Assembly: GCA_028820995.1 (NCBI GenBank) | Contig: JAPPHR010000044.1 | Location: 10,275-49,134, forward strand | From: Rhodospirillales bacterium | GTDB taxonomy: Bacteria; Pseudomonadota; Alphaproteobacteria; UBA828 | Length of the DNA stretch: 38,860 bases | Direction of reading: 5' to 3' | Program-made: the position numbers and the translations under genes | Shown here: one piece after another, positions 23,766-31,768 of the stretch | How positions within the stretch are numbered: the first letter of the stretch is position 1 | How the letters are laid out: every line of letters starts with the position of its first letter | Notes under the pieces: generated by a model | Database searches by the model: none | Told to the model about the DNA's origin: nothing | The model's input: the letters and a program-made list of their open reading frames with translations, nothing else

Positions 23766-24257
23766 TCAGCCGATGGGCGGCGTGCGCACCGTCATCTTGC
23801 CGCGCATCGCCGCCGGCGTCTCGTCCTCCGAGACCTCGCCGGTCGCGCTCGCCTGGTAGGCGCGGGCGTACGCGATCACCTCCGCCGCGTACTCCGGCGT
23901 CAAGTGGCTGAAGCGCACGTGGTGCTTGCCGGCCGCGCGAAAGCCCACGTTGCACGGGCTCTTGCAGCCGTTGAGGCAATAGACCGCTCTGAGATTCAGG
24001 GTCTCCGGCAGGGGCTCGGCGTCGATCAGCTCATGGACCGCTTCCAGCAGGAAGGTGCCCTGGCGCTTGCCGTCGCGCTCCCGCGCCGATTCGGACCAGA
24101 CGCAGGAGCGGCAGACGTAGAACGTCGCCGGCGCGGTGCCTCTCGACTTGGCGGCCCGCCCTGCGCGAGCGGCCCGCTTGGCAGCGGCAGGCCGAGCCTT
24201 GCCGGCGCCCGCTCGCGATCGAGCGGCCCGTCGCTTCCCCGATTTCGGCCGTGCCAC
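23766..24257 (-). CDS. DUF1636 putative metal-binding protein with basic N-terminal extension
   Basis: A 163-residue DUF1636 protein. The family core has FYVCRSCVWS near 46-55, a conserved CLNGCKSPCNVGF cluster near 93-105 and KHHVRFSHLTPEYAAEVI near 109-126. The Cys pattern (CxxC, then CxxxCxxxC) resembles a thioredoxin-like [2Fe-2S] fold. DUF1636 genes often occur near cobalamin/CobW loci, but no such gene is here. The first 42 residues are a run of Lys/Arg/Ala resembling histone-like tails and may bind nucleic acid. The start appears to be GTG at 24257, 8 nt after the stop of the alpha/beta hydrolase gene on the same strand. Confidence 0.85.
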   Translation of the reverse strand: MARPKSGKRRAARSRAGAGKARPAAAKRAARAGRAAKSRGTAPATFYVCRSCVWSESARERDGKRQGTFLLEAVHELIDAEPLPETLNLRAVYCLNGCKSPCNVGFRAAGKHHVRFSHLTPEYAAEVIAYARAYQASATGEVSEDETPAAMRGKMTVRTPPIG

Positions 24258-24265
24258 GGGCCGGC

Positions 24266-25039
24266 CTAACTGAAGCTGAAGTAGAAGTTGAGCAGCACGC
24301 CGTTGACCTGCGTCGGCTTCTCGATCGGGGTCCAGTGGCCGCAGCCGGGGAGCACGACGACGCGGGAGCCCTTGATCCGGCCGCTCAAGGCCTTCACCGC
24401 CGGCGGCGGCGAGACGCCGTCTTCGTCACCGGTGATCAGCATCGTCGAGCAGCCGATGCTGGCGAGGTCCGCGCTGGTTGCGGCGGCGAGGGCCTCGCAG
24501 GTGCGCGCGTAGCCCTCGGCGTCCTGGCGCATGAGGATTTCCCGCACGAACGCCGCTGCAGCCGGGTGGTGCGACCTGGTCTCGGCCGAGATCGCGACCT
24601 CCACCAAGGTGTCGGCGATGGGCACCATGCCGCTCTTCCGCGCGACGCCCGCGCGGTCGCGGATCGCCTGGCGCGCGGGCTCCGGCGGCTCGGCCAGCGG
24701 GCCCAGGAGCGCGAGGCTCTTCACCCGCTCGGGGTGTTCGGCGGCGACGTGCTGGCAGACGATGGTGCCCATCGAGTGGCCGCAGAGATGGGCGGTCGGG
24801 ATATCGAGTGCATCCATCACGGCGGTCACGTCGGCGGCGAACGAGGCGATGGAGAGCGCGCCCGTGGCGGGCGAGCGGCCCGAGCCTTCGAGGTCGAGCC
24901 GGACCACGCGGAAGAAGCGGGAGAGCGGGCCGACCTGCGGGTGCCAGCTGTTGCCGGTGCCGCCGAGGCCGTGGACCATCACCACCGCATCGCCGTCGCC
25001 GTGCTCCTCGACCGCGATTTGCTTGCCGTTGACGTCCAT
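24266..25039 (-). CDS. Alpha/beta hydrolase, 3-oxoadipate enol-lactonase-like
   Basis: A 257-residue alpha/beta hydrolase. MVHGLGGTGNSW near 21-32 is the oxyanion region, GHSMG (Ser89) the nucleophile elbow, ITGDEDGVSPP near 202-212 carries the acid, and PGCGHWTPIEKP (His235) the base. Overall it resembles PcaD-type lactonases and epoxide or ester hydrolases, but the substrate cannot be told. The start at 25039 has GAGGG upstream. It lies upstream of DUF1636, with a 237-nt repeat-rich gap on its 5' side. Confidence 0.85.
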   Translation of the reverse strand: MDVNGKQIAVEEHGDGDAVVMVHGLGGTGNSWHPQVGPLSRFFRVVRLDLEGSGRSPATGALSIASFAADVTAVMDALDIPTAHLCGHSMGTIVCQHVAAEHPERVKSLALLGPLAEPPEPARQAIRDRAGVARKSGMVPIADTLVEVAISAETRSHHPAAAAFVREILMRQDAEGYARTCEALAAATSADLASIGCSTMLITGDEDGVSPPPAVKALSGRIKGSRVVVLPGCGHWTPIEKPTQVNGVLLNFYFSFS

Positions 25040-25053
25040 CGCCCTCGCTCCCT

Positions 25054-25086
25054 CAGAGCGCTTCCGTTTCGCACGGAAACGCTCTG
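25054..25086. repeat. Long inverted repeat (14-bp arms, 5-nt loop)
   Basis: CAGAGCGCTTCCGT (25054-25067) pairs with ACGGAAACGCTCTG (25073-25086) with one mismatch around a 5-nt loop. It lies 15 nt upstream of the alpha/beta hydrolase start, in its 5' leader. It resembles a dispersed palindromic element; a folded leader that affects translation is another possibility. Confidence 0.7.
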
Positions 25087-25172
25087 ACTCTTTGTCGCTC
25101 ACGGCAGCCGGCCTGCGGCCGGCGCCTGCGCGGGCGCGCCGCATTCGCGGCGGGCCGCTGTCGCGGCCTGTC

Positions 25173-25197
25173 GCGTGTCCGTCAAGGACGGACACGC
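25173..25197. repeat. Perfect inverted repeat (11-bp arms, 3-nt loop)
   Basis: GCGTGTCCGTC (25173-25183) and GACGGACACGC (25187-25197) are exact reverse complements around AAG. Another short one, GCCGGC at 25107-25112 and 25118-25123, lies between this and the 25054 hairpin. No gene is seen in 25040-25276. The perfect hairpin could terminate transcription of the AidB-like gene on the minus strand, though no T run follows. Confidence 0.6.
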
Positions 25198-25276
25198 TCT
25201 GGCCGGCAGGCCCAGCACATAGCACGCGGCGGCGGCGGCCGGGTAGGCGATTTCCACCGCCGCTCCGGTTCTGGAG

Positions 25277-26974
25277 TCAGTCAAGGTGCGAGGTCTCGAT
25301 CCTCTCGTATCCGGCGAGGGCGCGGAACAATCTCTGGCCCTCGCTCTCGCCGGGCCGGGGCGGCTCCGGCGCCGCCAGCTCCTGCGCCGCGAAGAGGCGC
25401 GCGACTGCGGTCTTGCGGGCGTCGCCTGCGCCCCAGTCGAGTGCCGCCTCCTCGACCAGGAGGGCGGCGGCCAGGCCCTTGGCCATGCGGTCCATGAGCC
25501 TGTGCGCCTGGCGCTGCGCCTCGGCTTCGTCGTCCTGGATCATGGCCGTCAGCGCCGCGGCCTCGCGCCGGGCCTGGAAGATGAGCCCGCGCGCCCGCAC
25601 GAGGGCCGAATGGTTGGCGGCGAAGGGCATGTTGAGAATGGCGTCGAGCGTGGCATGGAAGGCCGCGAGCCCCGGCGAGCCCGCGCCCGCGAGCCGCAGC
25701 ACCTCCAGCGCCTGGATGTTGGGCGGACCTTCCCACACCGTGAGCACCTGGGCGTCCCGGTAGAGCCGCGCTGTCGGGTACTCCTCGGTGTAGCCGTTGC
25801 CGCCCAGGATCTCGATGGCGCGGCTCGTGGCGGTGATCGCCCATTCCGCCGTGAGGTACTTGGCAAGCGCGGTGACGAGACGCATCCAGGGCTGCTCCGC
25901 CGGCTCGCTCTGTGCCGCATCGAAGGCGCGGGCCGCGGCGAAGGCGAGCGCCACGCTCGCCTCCAGGCGCACCTGCATCTCGACGAGCTGATCCTGCACC
26001 ATCGGGTAGTCGGCGAGGCGATGGCCGAAGGCACGGCGCGCCTCGGCGTGGGCGAGAGCCTCGGCGAAGGCGCGCCGCTGTATGCCGGCCGAGGCCATCG
26101 CGTTGTGGATGCGGCTGTAGCCGAGCGCCGCCATCATGGTCTTGAGGCCGTCCGGCGGCGGCGCCACCTCCACCGCGTGGGCCTCCTCCAGCTCGATCTC
26201 GCCCGTGGCGAGGCCGCGGGTGCCGAGCTTCTCCTTCAGCCGCCTGATCCGGTAGCGGTTGGGCGCCCCGTCGGGACCGCGCGCCGGCACCAGGTAGAGG
26301 CCGAGCCCGCCACCGCCACCCGTCGCGCCCTCCGGCCGGGCGAGGGTGAGCGCGAGCCCGCCGTCGACGTTGCTGGCGAACCACTTGAGCCCGCTGAGGA
26401 CGATGCCTTCGTTGGTGCGCCGGGCCACGGTCGCGGTCGCGCCGACGTCGCTGCCGCCCTGCTTCTCGGTGACCCAGGTGCCGCCGGTGGCCGCCTTGCC
26501 GTCCATGCGCGTGAGCGCGGGCAGGTAGTCGTCCCGCACCGGCTCCGGCGCGAAGCGGTCGAGCACGTGGGCGACCGCGCCGGTGAGCGTCACCGGGCAG
26601 TGGACCGCGATGTCGGACTGCGCGAGCAAGTAGCCCATCGCGAAGGTGAGCGTGAAGGGGCGGCGCGCGGGGCCGTAGTTGAGGCCGACGATGCCGTGCG
26701 CGTAGACCTCGCGGTGAACCGCGGCATAGAGCGGATTGTGGCGGACGACCGAGCGCGCCCGCCCGCCCTCGTCCAGAGTCTCGAGAACCGGCGGCGCGAA
26801 GCGGTTGGTGTAATCCGCCTGTTCGTCGACGGCGGTCGCGACCCAGGCGCCGAAGCCGCTCAGTCGCTCGGCGTCGTCTTCGGTGAGCCAGGGCGCGCTG
26901 CGGCCGAGGAGGGCCCGGAGGTTCCGGTCCGCCCGGTAGGCATTGCCGCCGACACCGCCGATGCCTTGCGCCAT
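25277..26974 (-). CDS. AidB-type acyl-CoA dehydrogenase family protein
   Basis: A 565-residue protein of the AidB/long acyl-CoA dehydrogenase group. N-terminal AidB-like region is WLTEDDAERLSG near 30; the FAD loop is GGTWVTEKQGGSDVGA near 165; LSGLKWFASNVDGGLAL near 192; the C-terminal helical domain has AIEILGGNGYTEEYPTARLY near 400; and VWEGPPNIQ near 430 carries the general-base Glu. AidB in E. coli belongs to the alkylation response; others act on branched or long acyl-CoAs. The ATG at 26974 is chosen because the reading frame upstream of it is only the antisense of the SDR gene. It is divergent from that SDR. Confidence 0.88.
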   Translation of the reverse strand: MAQGIGGVGGNAYRADRNLRALLGRSAPWLTEDDAERLSGFGAWVATAVDEQADYTNRFAPPVLETLDEGGRARSVVRHNPLYAAVHREVYAHGIVGLNYGPARRPFTLTFAMGYLLAQSDIAVHCPVTLTGAVAHVLDRFAPEPVRDDYLPALTRMDGKAATGGTWVTEKQGGSDVGATATVARRTNEGIVLSGLKWFASNVDGGLALTLARPEGATGGGGGLGLYLVPARGPDGAPNRYRIRRLKEKLGTRGLATGEIELEEAHAVEVAPPPDGLKTMMAALGYSRIHNAMASAGIQRRAFAEALAHAEARRAFGHRLADYPMVQDQLVEMQVRLEASVALAFAAARAFDAAQSEPAEQPWMRLVTALAKYLTAEWAITATSRAIEILGGNGYTEEYPTARLYRDAQVLTVWEGPPNIQALEVLRLAGAGSPGLAAFHATLDAILNMPFAANHSALVRARGLIFQARREAAALTAMIQDDEAEAQRQAHRLMDRMAKGLAAALLVEEAALDWGAGDARKTAVARLFAAQELAAPEPPRPGESEGQRLFRALAGYERIETSHLD

Positions 26975-27014
26975 CGCTGTGCGACCTTTTGCGACGCAGG
27001 CGGTGCCTGCGGGG

Positions 27015-27031
27015 TATAGTCTCTCAATAGT
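27015..27031. promoter_or_regulatory. Shared divergent regulatory region of AidB-type dehydrogenase and SDR
   Basis: The 118-bp gap between the divergent starts holds TATAGT (27015-27020), a good minus-10-like hexamer, and the direct repeat ATAGT (27016-27020 and 27027-27031) with an 11-bp period inside an imperfect palindrome bounded by GGGG and CCCC. An operator overlapping a promoter is possible. I find no convincing minus-35. Confidence 0.25.
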
Positions 27032-27092
27032 ATCCCCAATGGCCATGCACGTGGCGACACATGCGATGCCCGTGCGCGGTATGAGGCAGGCG

Positions 27093-27866
27093 ATGGCGAG
27101 ACTGGCGGGCAAGGTGGCGATCGTGACCGGGGCGACCAGCGGGCTCGGCGCCGCTGCGGCGACACGCATGGCCGAGGAAGGCGCGGCGGTCCTGGTGACG
27201 GGGCGCGACGAGGGCCGCGGCGAGGCGGTTGCCGAGACCATCGCCGCGGCGGGAGGCACGGCGCGCTTCCGTCCCCTCGACGTGACCGACGAGGCCGCCT
27301 GGCAGGATACGGTGGAGGCCGCTGAGGCAGAGCACGGGCGCCTCGACATCCTCTTCAACAACGCCGGTGCCACCCGCGCCGAGCCGCTGGCCCAGGTGAC
27401 GCTGGAGACCTGGCGACGGATCATGGCGGTCAACGCCGACGGCGTCTTCCTCGGCACGAAGGCCGCGATTCCCGCCATGCGACGCTCGGGCGGCGGCTCC
27501 ATCATCAACATGTCGTCGGTGCTCGGCCTGGTGGGCACGGCGCATCTCGCCGCCTACACGGCGTCGAAGGGTGCCGTCCGCTACTTCACCAAGTGCGTGG
27601 CGCTGGAATGCGCGCGAGACGGCAGCGGCATCCGCCTCAACTCGATCCATCCCGCCTTCATCCACACGCCGATGATGGACGAGACGGCGATCCGCATGTT
27701 CGGCGATGCGGCGGCGGGGCCGGCGGAGTTCGGCAAGCTGCACCCGGTGGGCCACGTCGGCGAGCCCGACGATGTCGCCAACGGCGTGGTCTACCTGGCC
27801 TCTGACGAGGCGAAGTTCGTCACCGGCACCGAGCTGGTGATCGACGGCGGCTACACGGCGGAGTAG
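27093..27866 (+). CDS. Short-chain dehydrogenase/reductase (classical SDR)
   Basis: A 257-residue NAD(P)-dependent oxidoreductase. The nucleotide motif VTGATSGLGA is at 11-20, NNAGA near 89, and the catalytic set Ser141/142 (MSSV), Tyr155 and Lys159 (YTASK). After Thr37-Gly the Arg38 (VTGRDEGRG) suggests NADP(H), though this is weak. SIHPAFIHTPMM and LASDEAKFVTGTELVIDGGY are typical of FabG-like SDRs. The start at 27093 has GAGGCAGG upstream. It is divergent from the AidB-type dehydrogenase, so the pair may act on the same acyl or alcohol substrate (inference). Confidence 0.9.
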   Translation: MARLAGKVAIVTGATSGLGAAAATRMAEEGAAVLVTGRDEGRGEAVAETIAAAGGTARFRPLDVTDEAAWQDTVEAAEAEHGRLDILFNNAGATRAEPLAQVTLETWRRIMAVNADGVFLGTKAAIPAMRRSGGGSIINMSSVLGLVGTAHLAAYTASKGAVRYFTKCVALECARDGSGIRLNSIHPAFIHTPMMDETAIRMFGDAAAGPAEFGKLHPVGHVGEPDDVANGVVYLASDEAKFVTGTELVIDGGYTAE

Positions 27867-27887
27867 GGCGGGCAGGCGGCGCCCGCC
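27867..27887 (+). other. Hairpin between SDR and glutaredoxin-DinB genes
   Basis: GGCGGGC (27867-27873) pairs with GCCCGCC (27881-27887) around 7 nt, immediately after the SDR stop and just before the GGGGAG site (27888-27893) of the next gene. It could be an RNA-processing or attenuation structure. Confidence 0.35.
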
Positions 27888-27900
27888 GGGGAGATCGGTC

Positions 27901-28695
27901 ATGGCAGACGACTTCAGGGTGTACTGGCAGCCGGGGTGTTCGAGCTGCCTCCGGACCAAGGAGTTCCTGGCCAAGCGCGGGATCGCTTACGAATCGATCA
28001 ACGTCCGCGCGCGGCCGGAGGCGATGGAGGAGCTTGCCGGCCTCGGCGCCCAGTCGGTGCCGGTGGTGGTGCAGGGGAAGCGCTTCGTCTTCGCCCAGGA
28101 CCTGGGCGACCTCGCGCGCTTCATCGGAGTCGAGTTCGACGGGCCGCAGCTGCCGCCGGCGGAGCTGGTGCGACGGCTCGACATGATCCTCGCGGCGACC
28201 CAGCGCTATCTCGGCCAGTTCCCCGCCGCCGACCTGGAAGAAGGGCTGCCGGGCCGCGAACGCAACATCCTCGACCTCGGCTACCACATCTTCGTCATCC
28301 CGGCGGCCTTCCTCGACGCCGCCCACGGCGCAAGGCTGACATTCGACTATTTCGAGCGCACGCCGAGCCCAGACATGCGGGGCGCGTCCCAGGTCGCGGC
28401 CTACGGGCAGACCGTGCGGGATGCGCTTTCATCCTGGTGGCGCGCGGCGGATGCGGGGCGCCTCGGCACGCTCGATACCTACTACGGCATCCACCCGACG
28501 GAGCGCGTGCTGGAGCGCACGGCGTGGCACGCCGCCCAGCACGCCCGCCAGCTCATGGCGCTGCTGGAGCAGCGCGGCATCGCGCCCGACCGCCCCCTGG
28601 GCGAGGCCGAACTCGACGGCCTGCCTCTCCCTGAAGGGGTCTACGACGACGAGGTGGCGTTAGAACCGAATTCGGGCAGCCGCACCGCGCGTTGA
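27901..28695 (+). CDS. Glutaredoxin-DinB fusion protein
   Basis: A 264-residue two-domain protein. Residues 1-80 form a glutaredoxin domain with active site Cys13-Ser-Ser-Cys16 (YWQPGCSSCLRTK), the cis-Pro loop QSVPVVV (Pro53) and the C-terminal FVFAQDLGDLARFIG. Residues 85-245 form a DinB/YfiT-type four-helix domain with candidate metal ligands His128 (LGYHIF), His209 and His213 (WHAAQHARQL). In known DinB-like enzymes three His bind zinc or nickel, and some are thiol-dependent S-transferases using glutathione, bacillithiol or mycothiol. The fusion suggests a thiol-linked reaction such as conjugation or detoxification. The start at 27901 has GGGGAG. Confidence 0.85.
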   Translation: MADDFRVYWQPGCSSCLRTKEFLAKRGIAYESINVRARPEAMEELAGLGAQSVPVVVQGKRFVFAQDLGDLARFIGVEFDGPQLPPAELVRRLDMILAATQRYLGQFPAADLEEGLPGRERNILDLGYHIFVIPAAFLDAAHGARLTFDYFERTPSPDMRGASQVAAYGQTVRDALSSWWRAADAGRLGTLDTYYGIHPTERVLERTAWHAAQHARQLMALLEQRGIAPDRPLGEAELDGLPLPEGVYDDEVALEPNSGSRTAR

Positions 28696-28705
28696 CCATC
28701 GGCCC

Positions 28706-29377
28706 ATGACAACTATCGCCAGGACGATCGATCAGGTTCCTCAACGCCAACACAATCATGATCGAATGCGTCGTGCCGACAGCTGGCACCGGCGAAGCAC
28801 GGAAGTCGGGTCCGACGCCGAGAAATTCATCTTCCTCTGGATTTCATTCAATGCGGCATATGGCGCCGATGTGACGTCGGCATACTTGGAGGAGACCCCC
28901 AGGGAGCGCGATAAATTCGGCGCCTTCCTGCAGAACATCGTGGACCGCGATGAAGACGGCCTTTTGGAGACGATTCTCTGGGACAGGATCGCCCCGCTAA
29001 TCCGCCGCCTGCTGAATAACCAGTATGTGTTCAAACCGTTCTGGGACGCTGTATCGGGTTCTCCTGGCGCGGAACGGTGGCAAGACCAGTTCCGAAGAGC
29101 GAATCAGCGCGTGTCCGATGCCAGGCGTTACAGAGACGTTCGCGGCGTGCTTCGCGAGGTCTTCCTACGCCTCTATACGCTGCGGAACCAGCTGTTCCAT
29201 GGCGGCGCAACGTATGCGACAGGGTGGGGCGGCGATCAGGTCAGGGACGGCGCGCGGATCATGGAGGCCCTGGTGCCCGTGATCCTGGATATCATGCGGG
29301 TGGATATCGAGATAAACCCGAAGTCCGACGTGTGGGGCCTGATTGCTTATCCCCGCATCAACCACGAGCCGCAGTAG
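28706..29377 (+). CDS. HEPN-domain protein, possible RNase
   Basis: A 223-residue mostly helical protein of the HEPN superfamily. The N-terminal helix has FIFLWISFNAAYG near 41-53, characteristic of Apea-like HEPN proteins, and the C-terminal RNase-type motif is Arg160-x4-His165 (LRNQLFHGG). HEPN proteins of this kind act as RNA cleavers in toxin-antitoxin, abortive-infection and CRISPR effectors. Base composition is lower than the surroundings (50% G+C in 28801-28860). I see no nucleotidyltransferase or other antitoxin next to it. Two ATG starts are possible (28706 or 28766), and neither has a strong ribosome-binding site. Confidence 0.8.
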   Translation: MTTIARTIDQVPQRQHNHDRMRRADSWHRRSTEVGSDAEKFIFLWISFNAAYGADVTSAYLEETPRERDKFGAFLQNIVDRDEDGLLETILWDRIAPLIRRLLNNQYVFKPFWDAVSGSPGAERWQDQFRRANQRVSDARRYRDVRGVLREVFLRLYTLRNQLFHGGATYATGWGGDQVRDGARIMEALVPVILDIMRVDIEINPKSDVWGLIAYPRINHEPQ

Positions 29378-29386
29378 CTGCGCCCG

Positions 29387-29989
29387 TCACCAGCCGCCGG
29401 TTTCGAGCCAGCGGTCGATCATCTCCAGCCGGTCGTGGCCCCAGAACATCTCGTCGCCCACGAAGACGGTGGGCGAGCCGAAGACGCCGCGCTCGATCGC
29501 CGCGTCGTTCTCGGCGCGCAAGCGGTCCTTGACCGCCTGATCCTGTACCGCCGCCACCAGCGCGTCGCCGTCGACGCCGAGCCCGCTTGCGGTCTCGACC
29601 ACGGTCTCCGGCTGGCTGAGATCGCGGTTCTCGACGAAGTAGCCGCGATAGAGCGCGAGGGCCAAGTCGTGCGCGGTGGCGGGGTCGCTCCCCGCCAGCC
29701 AGTAGTAGGCGCGGCAGGCGGCGATGCTGTTGACCGGGAAGTTGTCGGGCACGTTGAAGGCGATGCCGTGCAGGCGCGCCGAGCGCAGCATGTCGTGGCG
29801 CGAGTACGGCCCCTTCATGGGCTGGTCGACCAGGGGGCTGCCGCCGATCTTCTGGAACACGGCGCCGAGCAGCATCGGCCGCCACGTGACGGCGCGCCCG
29901 TGCTTCGCCGCGAGACCGTCGATCCGCTCGGCCGCGAGGTAGCCGTAGGGCGAGGAGAAGTCGAAGTAGAAGTCGAGACTGTCGCTCAT
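29387..29989 (-). CDS. 2-hydroxychromene-2-carboxylate isomerase-like (DsbA family, kappa-GST)
   Basis: A 200-residue member of the HCCA isomerase/kappa glutathione transferase group of the thioredoxin fold. The start MSDSLDFYFDFSSPYGYLAA places the catalytic Ser of this group at 12/13, replacing the DsbA Cys. FNVPDNFPVNSIAACRAYYW near 78 and the cis-Pro loop FGSPTVFVG near 168 are further family blocks. It is the last gene of the thiolase operon (6-nt gap). Beside acyl-CoA dehydrogenases this family may process aromatic or unsaturated intermediates with glutathione, but the substrate is unknown. Confidence 0.88.
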   Translation of the reverse strand: MSDSLDFYFDFSSPYGYLAAERIDGLAAKHGRAVTWRPMLLGAVFQKIGGSPLVDQPMKGPYSRHDMLRSARLHGIAFNVPDNFPVNSIAACRAYYWLAGSDPATAHDLALALYRGYFVENRDLSQPETVVETASGLGVDGDALVAAVQDQAVKDRLRAENDAAIERGVFGSPTVFVGDEMFWGHDRLEMIDRWLETGGW

Positions 29990-29995
29990 GTCCGC

Positions 29996-31147
29996 TTACT
30001 CCCGCGCGAGCGCCCGGCTGATGACCAGCCGCTGGACGTCGCTCGTGCCCTCGTAGATGGTGCAGACGCGCTGGTCGCGATAGATGCGCTCCACCGGGAA
30101 GTCGCTCAGGTAGCCGTAGCCGCCCAGCGTCTGGATCGCCTTGGAGCAGACCCGCTCGGCGGTCTCGGACGCGAAGAGCTTGGCCATCGAGGCTTCCTTC
30201 AGGCAGGGCTCGCCGGCATCGCGCAGCCGCGCGGCCTGCAGCGTGAGCAGCCGCGAGGCCTCGATCTCCGTCGCCATGTCGGCGAGGCGGAAGCCCACTG
30301 CTTGGTGCTCGATCAGCGGCTTGCCGAAGCTCGTGCGCTCCTTGGCGTAGGCGAGCGCGGCGTCGTAGGCGGCCCGCATGGCGCCGGTCGCCTGCGCCGC
30401 GACCCCGATGCGCCCGCCTTCCAGATTGCCGAGGGCGATGGCGTAGCCCTGGCCAGGCTCGCCCAGCATGAGGTCGGGGGTAAGGCGCACGTCCTCGAAG
30501 ACGATCTGGCAGGTGTCGTGGGCGCGCTGGCCCATCTTGGTCTCGTGGCTGGCTACCGTGTAGCCCTCGGTATCCGTCGGCACGAGGAAGCAGCTGATCC
30601 CCTTCTTGCCGGCGTCGGGGTCGGTGACGGCGAAGACCATGGCCACGTCCGCCCTGGAGCCGCTTGAGACAAACTGCTTGGTGCCACTGAGGCGGTAGCC
30701 GTTGCCGTCCGCCACCGCGCGGGTGCGCAGGTTCGACGCATCCGAGCCCGCCTGCGGCTCGGTGAGGCAGAAGCACCCCAGCATGTCGCCGCGGGCGAGC
30801 GGGCGCAGGAAGCGCTCCTTCTGCGCCGTAGAACCGCCCTTGAGAATGCCGGCGCAGACCAGCGAGTTGTTGACGCTCATCGCCGTGGAGGTGCCGACGT
30901 CGCCGGCCGCGATCTCCTCCATGGCGAGCGCGTAGGCGACGTGGTCGGCGCCCGCGCCGTCCCATTCCGGCGGCACCAGCATCCCCATCAGCCCGAGCTG
31001 GCCCATGCGGGGCAGAATGTCGTCCGGATAGCCCCCGTTCAGGTCCCACGTGCCGGCATGGGGCGCGAGCTCGCCCGCGGCGAAGTCGCGCGCCATGTCG
31101 CGGATCATGCGCTGCTCGTCGGTCAGGAAGATGCCGTTCGCTGCCAT
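29996..31147 (-). CDS. Acyl-CoA dehydrogenase (short-chain type)
   Basis: A 383-residue FAD enzyme of the short/branched-chain acyl-CoA dehydrogenase type. It starts [20 protein letters not shown], with the FAD loop [16 protein letters not shown] near 125, [11 protein letters not shown] near 155, and [18 protein letters not shown] near 340, with Glu of [10 protein letters not shown] as general base near 365. The start at 31147 has GAGGATC upstream. It lies between DUF1989 and the HCCA-isomerase-like gene, downstream of a thiolase, so a complete beta-oxidation segment minus hydratase and hydroxyacyl dehydrogenase is present. Confidence 0.93.
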   Translation of the reverse strand: MAANGIFLTDEQRMIRDMARDFAAGELAPHAGTWDLNGGYPDDILPRMGQLGLMGMLVPPEWDGAGADHVAYALAMEEIAAGDVGTSTAMSVNNSLVCAGILKGGSTAQKERFLRPLARGDMLGCFCLTEPQAGSDASNLRTRAVADGNGYRLSGTKQFVSSGSRADVAMVFAVTDPDAGKKGISCFLVPTDTEGYTVASHETKMGQRAHDTCQIVFEDVRLTPDLMLGEPGQGYAIALGNLEGGRIGVAAQATGAMRAAYDAALAYAKERTSFGKPLIEHQAVGFRLADMATEIEASRLLTLQAARLRDAGEPCLKEASMAKLFASETAERVCSKAIQTLGGYGYLSDFPVERIYRDQRVCTIYEGTSDVQRLVISRALARE

Positions 31148-31158
31148 GTTGCGGATCC

Positions 31159-31758
31159 TCAGAGCCGCTCGTAGGCGGCGTCCACCGGCGTGCACGCGAC
31201 GCCGTTGATGGGGAGGATGTCCTGCGGGCAGCAGGAGAACGCCAGCACGATATCCATCTCCGCCCGCAGCACCACGTGATCGCCGGGGCTGGCGACGCCC
31301 GCCTCGAAGGAGACCGAGCCGTCCGCGCCCACGGGGATGTTCATCCACATGTTCCAGGGCGACGGCGTCTCGTTGGCTTCGAGGCCCAGCGCGGCGAGCG
31401 CGTCGTGCAGGTTGTCCTCGCAGTTGTCGTGGTCGTCGCCGGCGCCCAGCAGAATGTAGCGCCAGCGGTCGCAGGCGGCGATCAGCGTGTCGTGGATGCC
31501 GGGCGAGGTGTCCTCCACCAGGGTGAGGATGGGCCGGCGCTTGTTGGTGACCATGGTATCGCCGGGCCGGGGGAAGACTCCGCCGATGGCGACGCGGGAG
31601 TGCTCCATCGACATGCACTCGGCCATGTCGTCCGCGTTGAAGGCCCAGGTGTCCACCACCTGGGTGCCGTGGGTGTTGATGAGCCTGAGCGACTCGCCCG
31701 CACCGAGCCGGAGCGCCCGGCCGCCCCGGGCCGGAATGGTCTCACGCGCGCCCGTCAT
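31159..31758 (-). CDS. DUF1989 (urea carboxylase-associated) family protein
   Basis: A 199-residue DUF1989 protein. Conserved blocks are [20 protein letters not shown] near 34-53, [20 protein letters not shown] near 71-90, DNCEDNL near 110, WNMWMNIPV near 134, [20 protein letters not shown] near 157 and [10 protein letters not shown] near 177. Characterised gene neighbours of this family are the urea-carboxylase/guanidine genes, where DUF1989 pairs handle guanidine or carboxyguanidine. None of those genes is here; instead it sits inside a beta-oxidation operon (10 and 11 nt gaps), so its job must be something else or a housekeeping amide reaction. Confidence 0.88.
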   Translation of the reverse strand: MTGARETIPARGGRALRLGAGESLRLINTHGTQVVDTWAFNADDMAECMSMEHSRVAIGGVFPRPGDTMVTNKRRPILTLVEDTSPGIHDTLIAACDRWRYILLGAGDDHDNCEDNLHDALAALGLEANETPSPWNMWMNIPVGADGSVSFEAGVASPGDHVVLRAEMDIVLAFSCCPQDILPINGVACTPVDAAYERL

Positions 31759-31768
31759 GGCGGCGGCC

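Noticed and set aside
25286-27019. 577-codon open frame on the plus strand
   Set aside because: Antisense of the AidB-type dehydrogenase.
26975-27538. 188-residue N-terminal extension of the AidB-type dehydrogenase
   Set aside because: This part is only the complement of the SDR gene; the family N-terminus begins at 26974.
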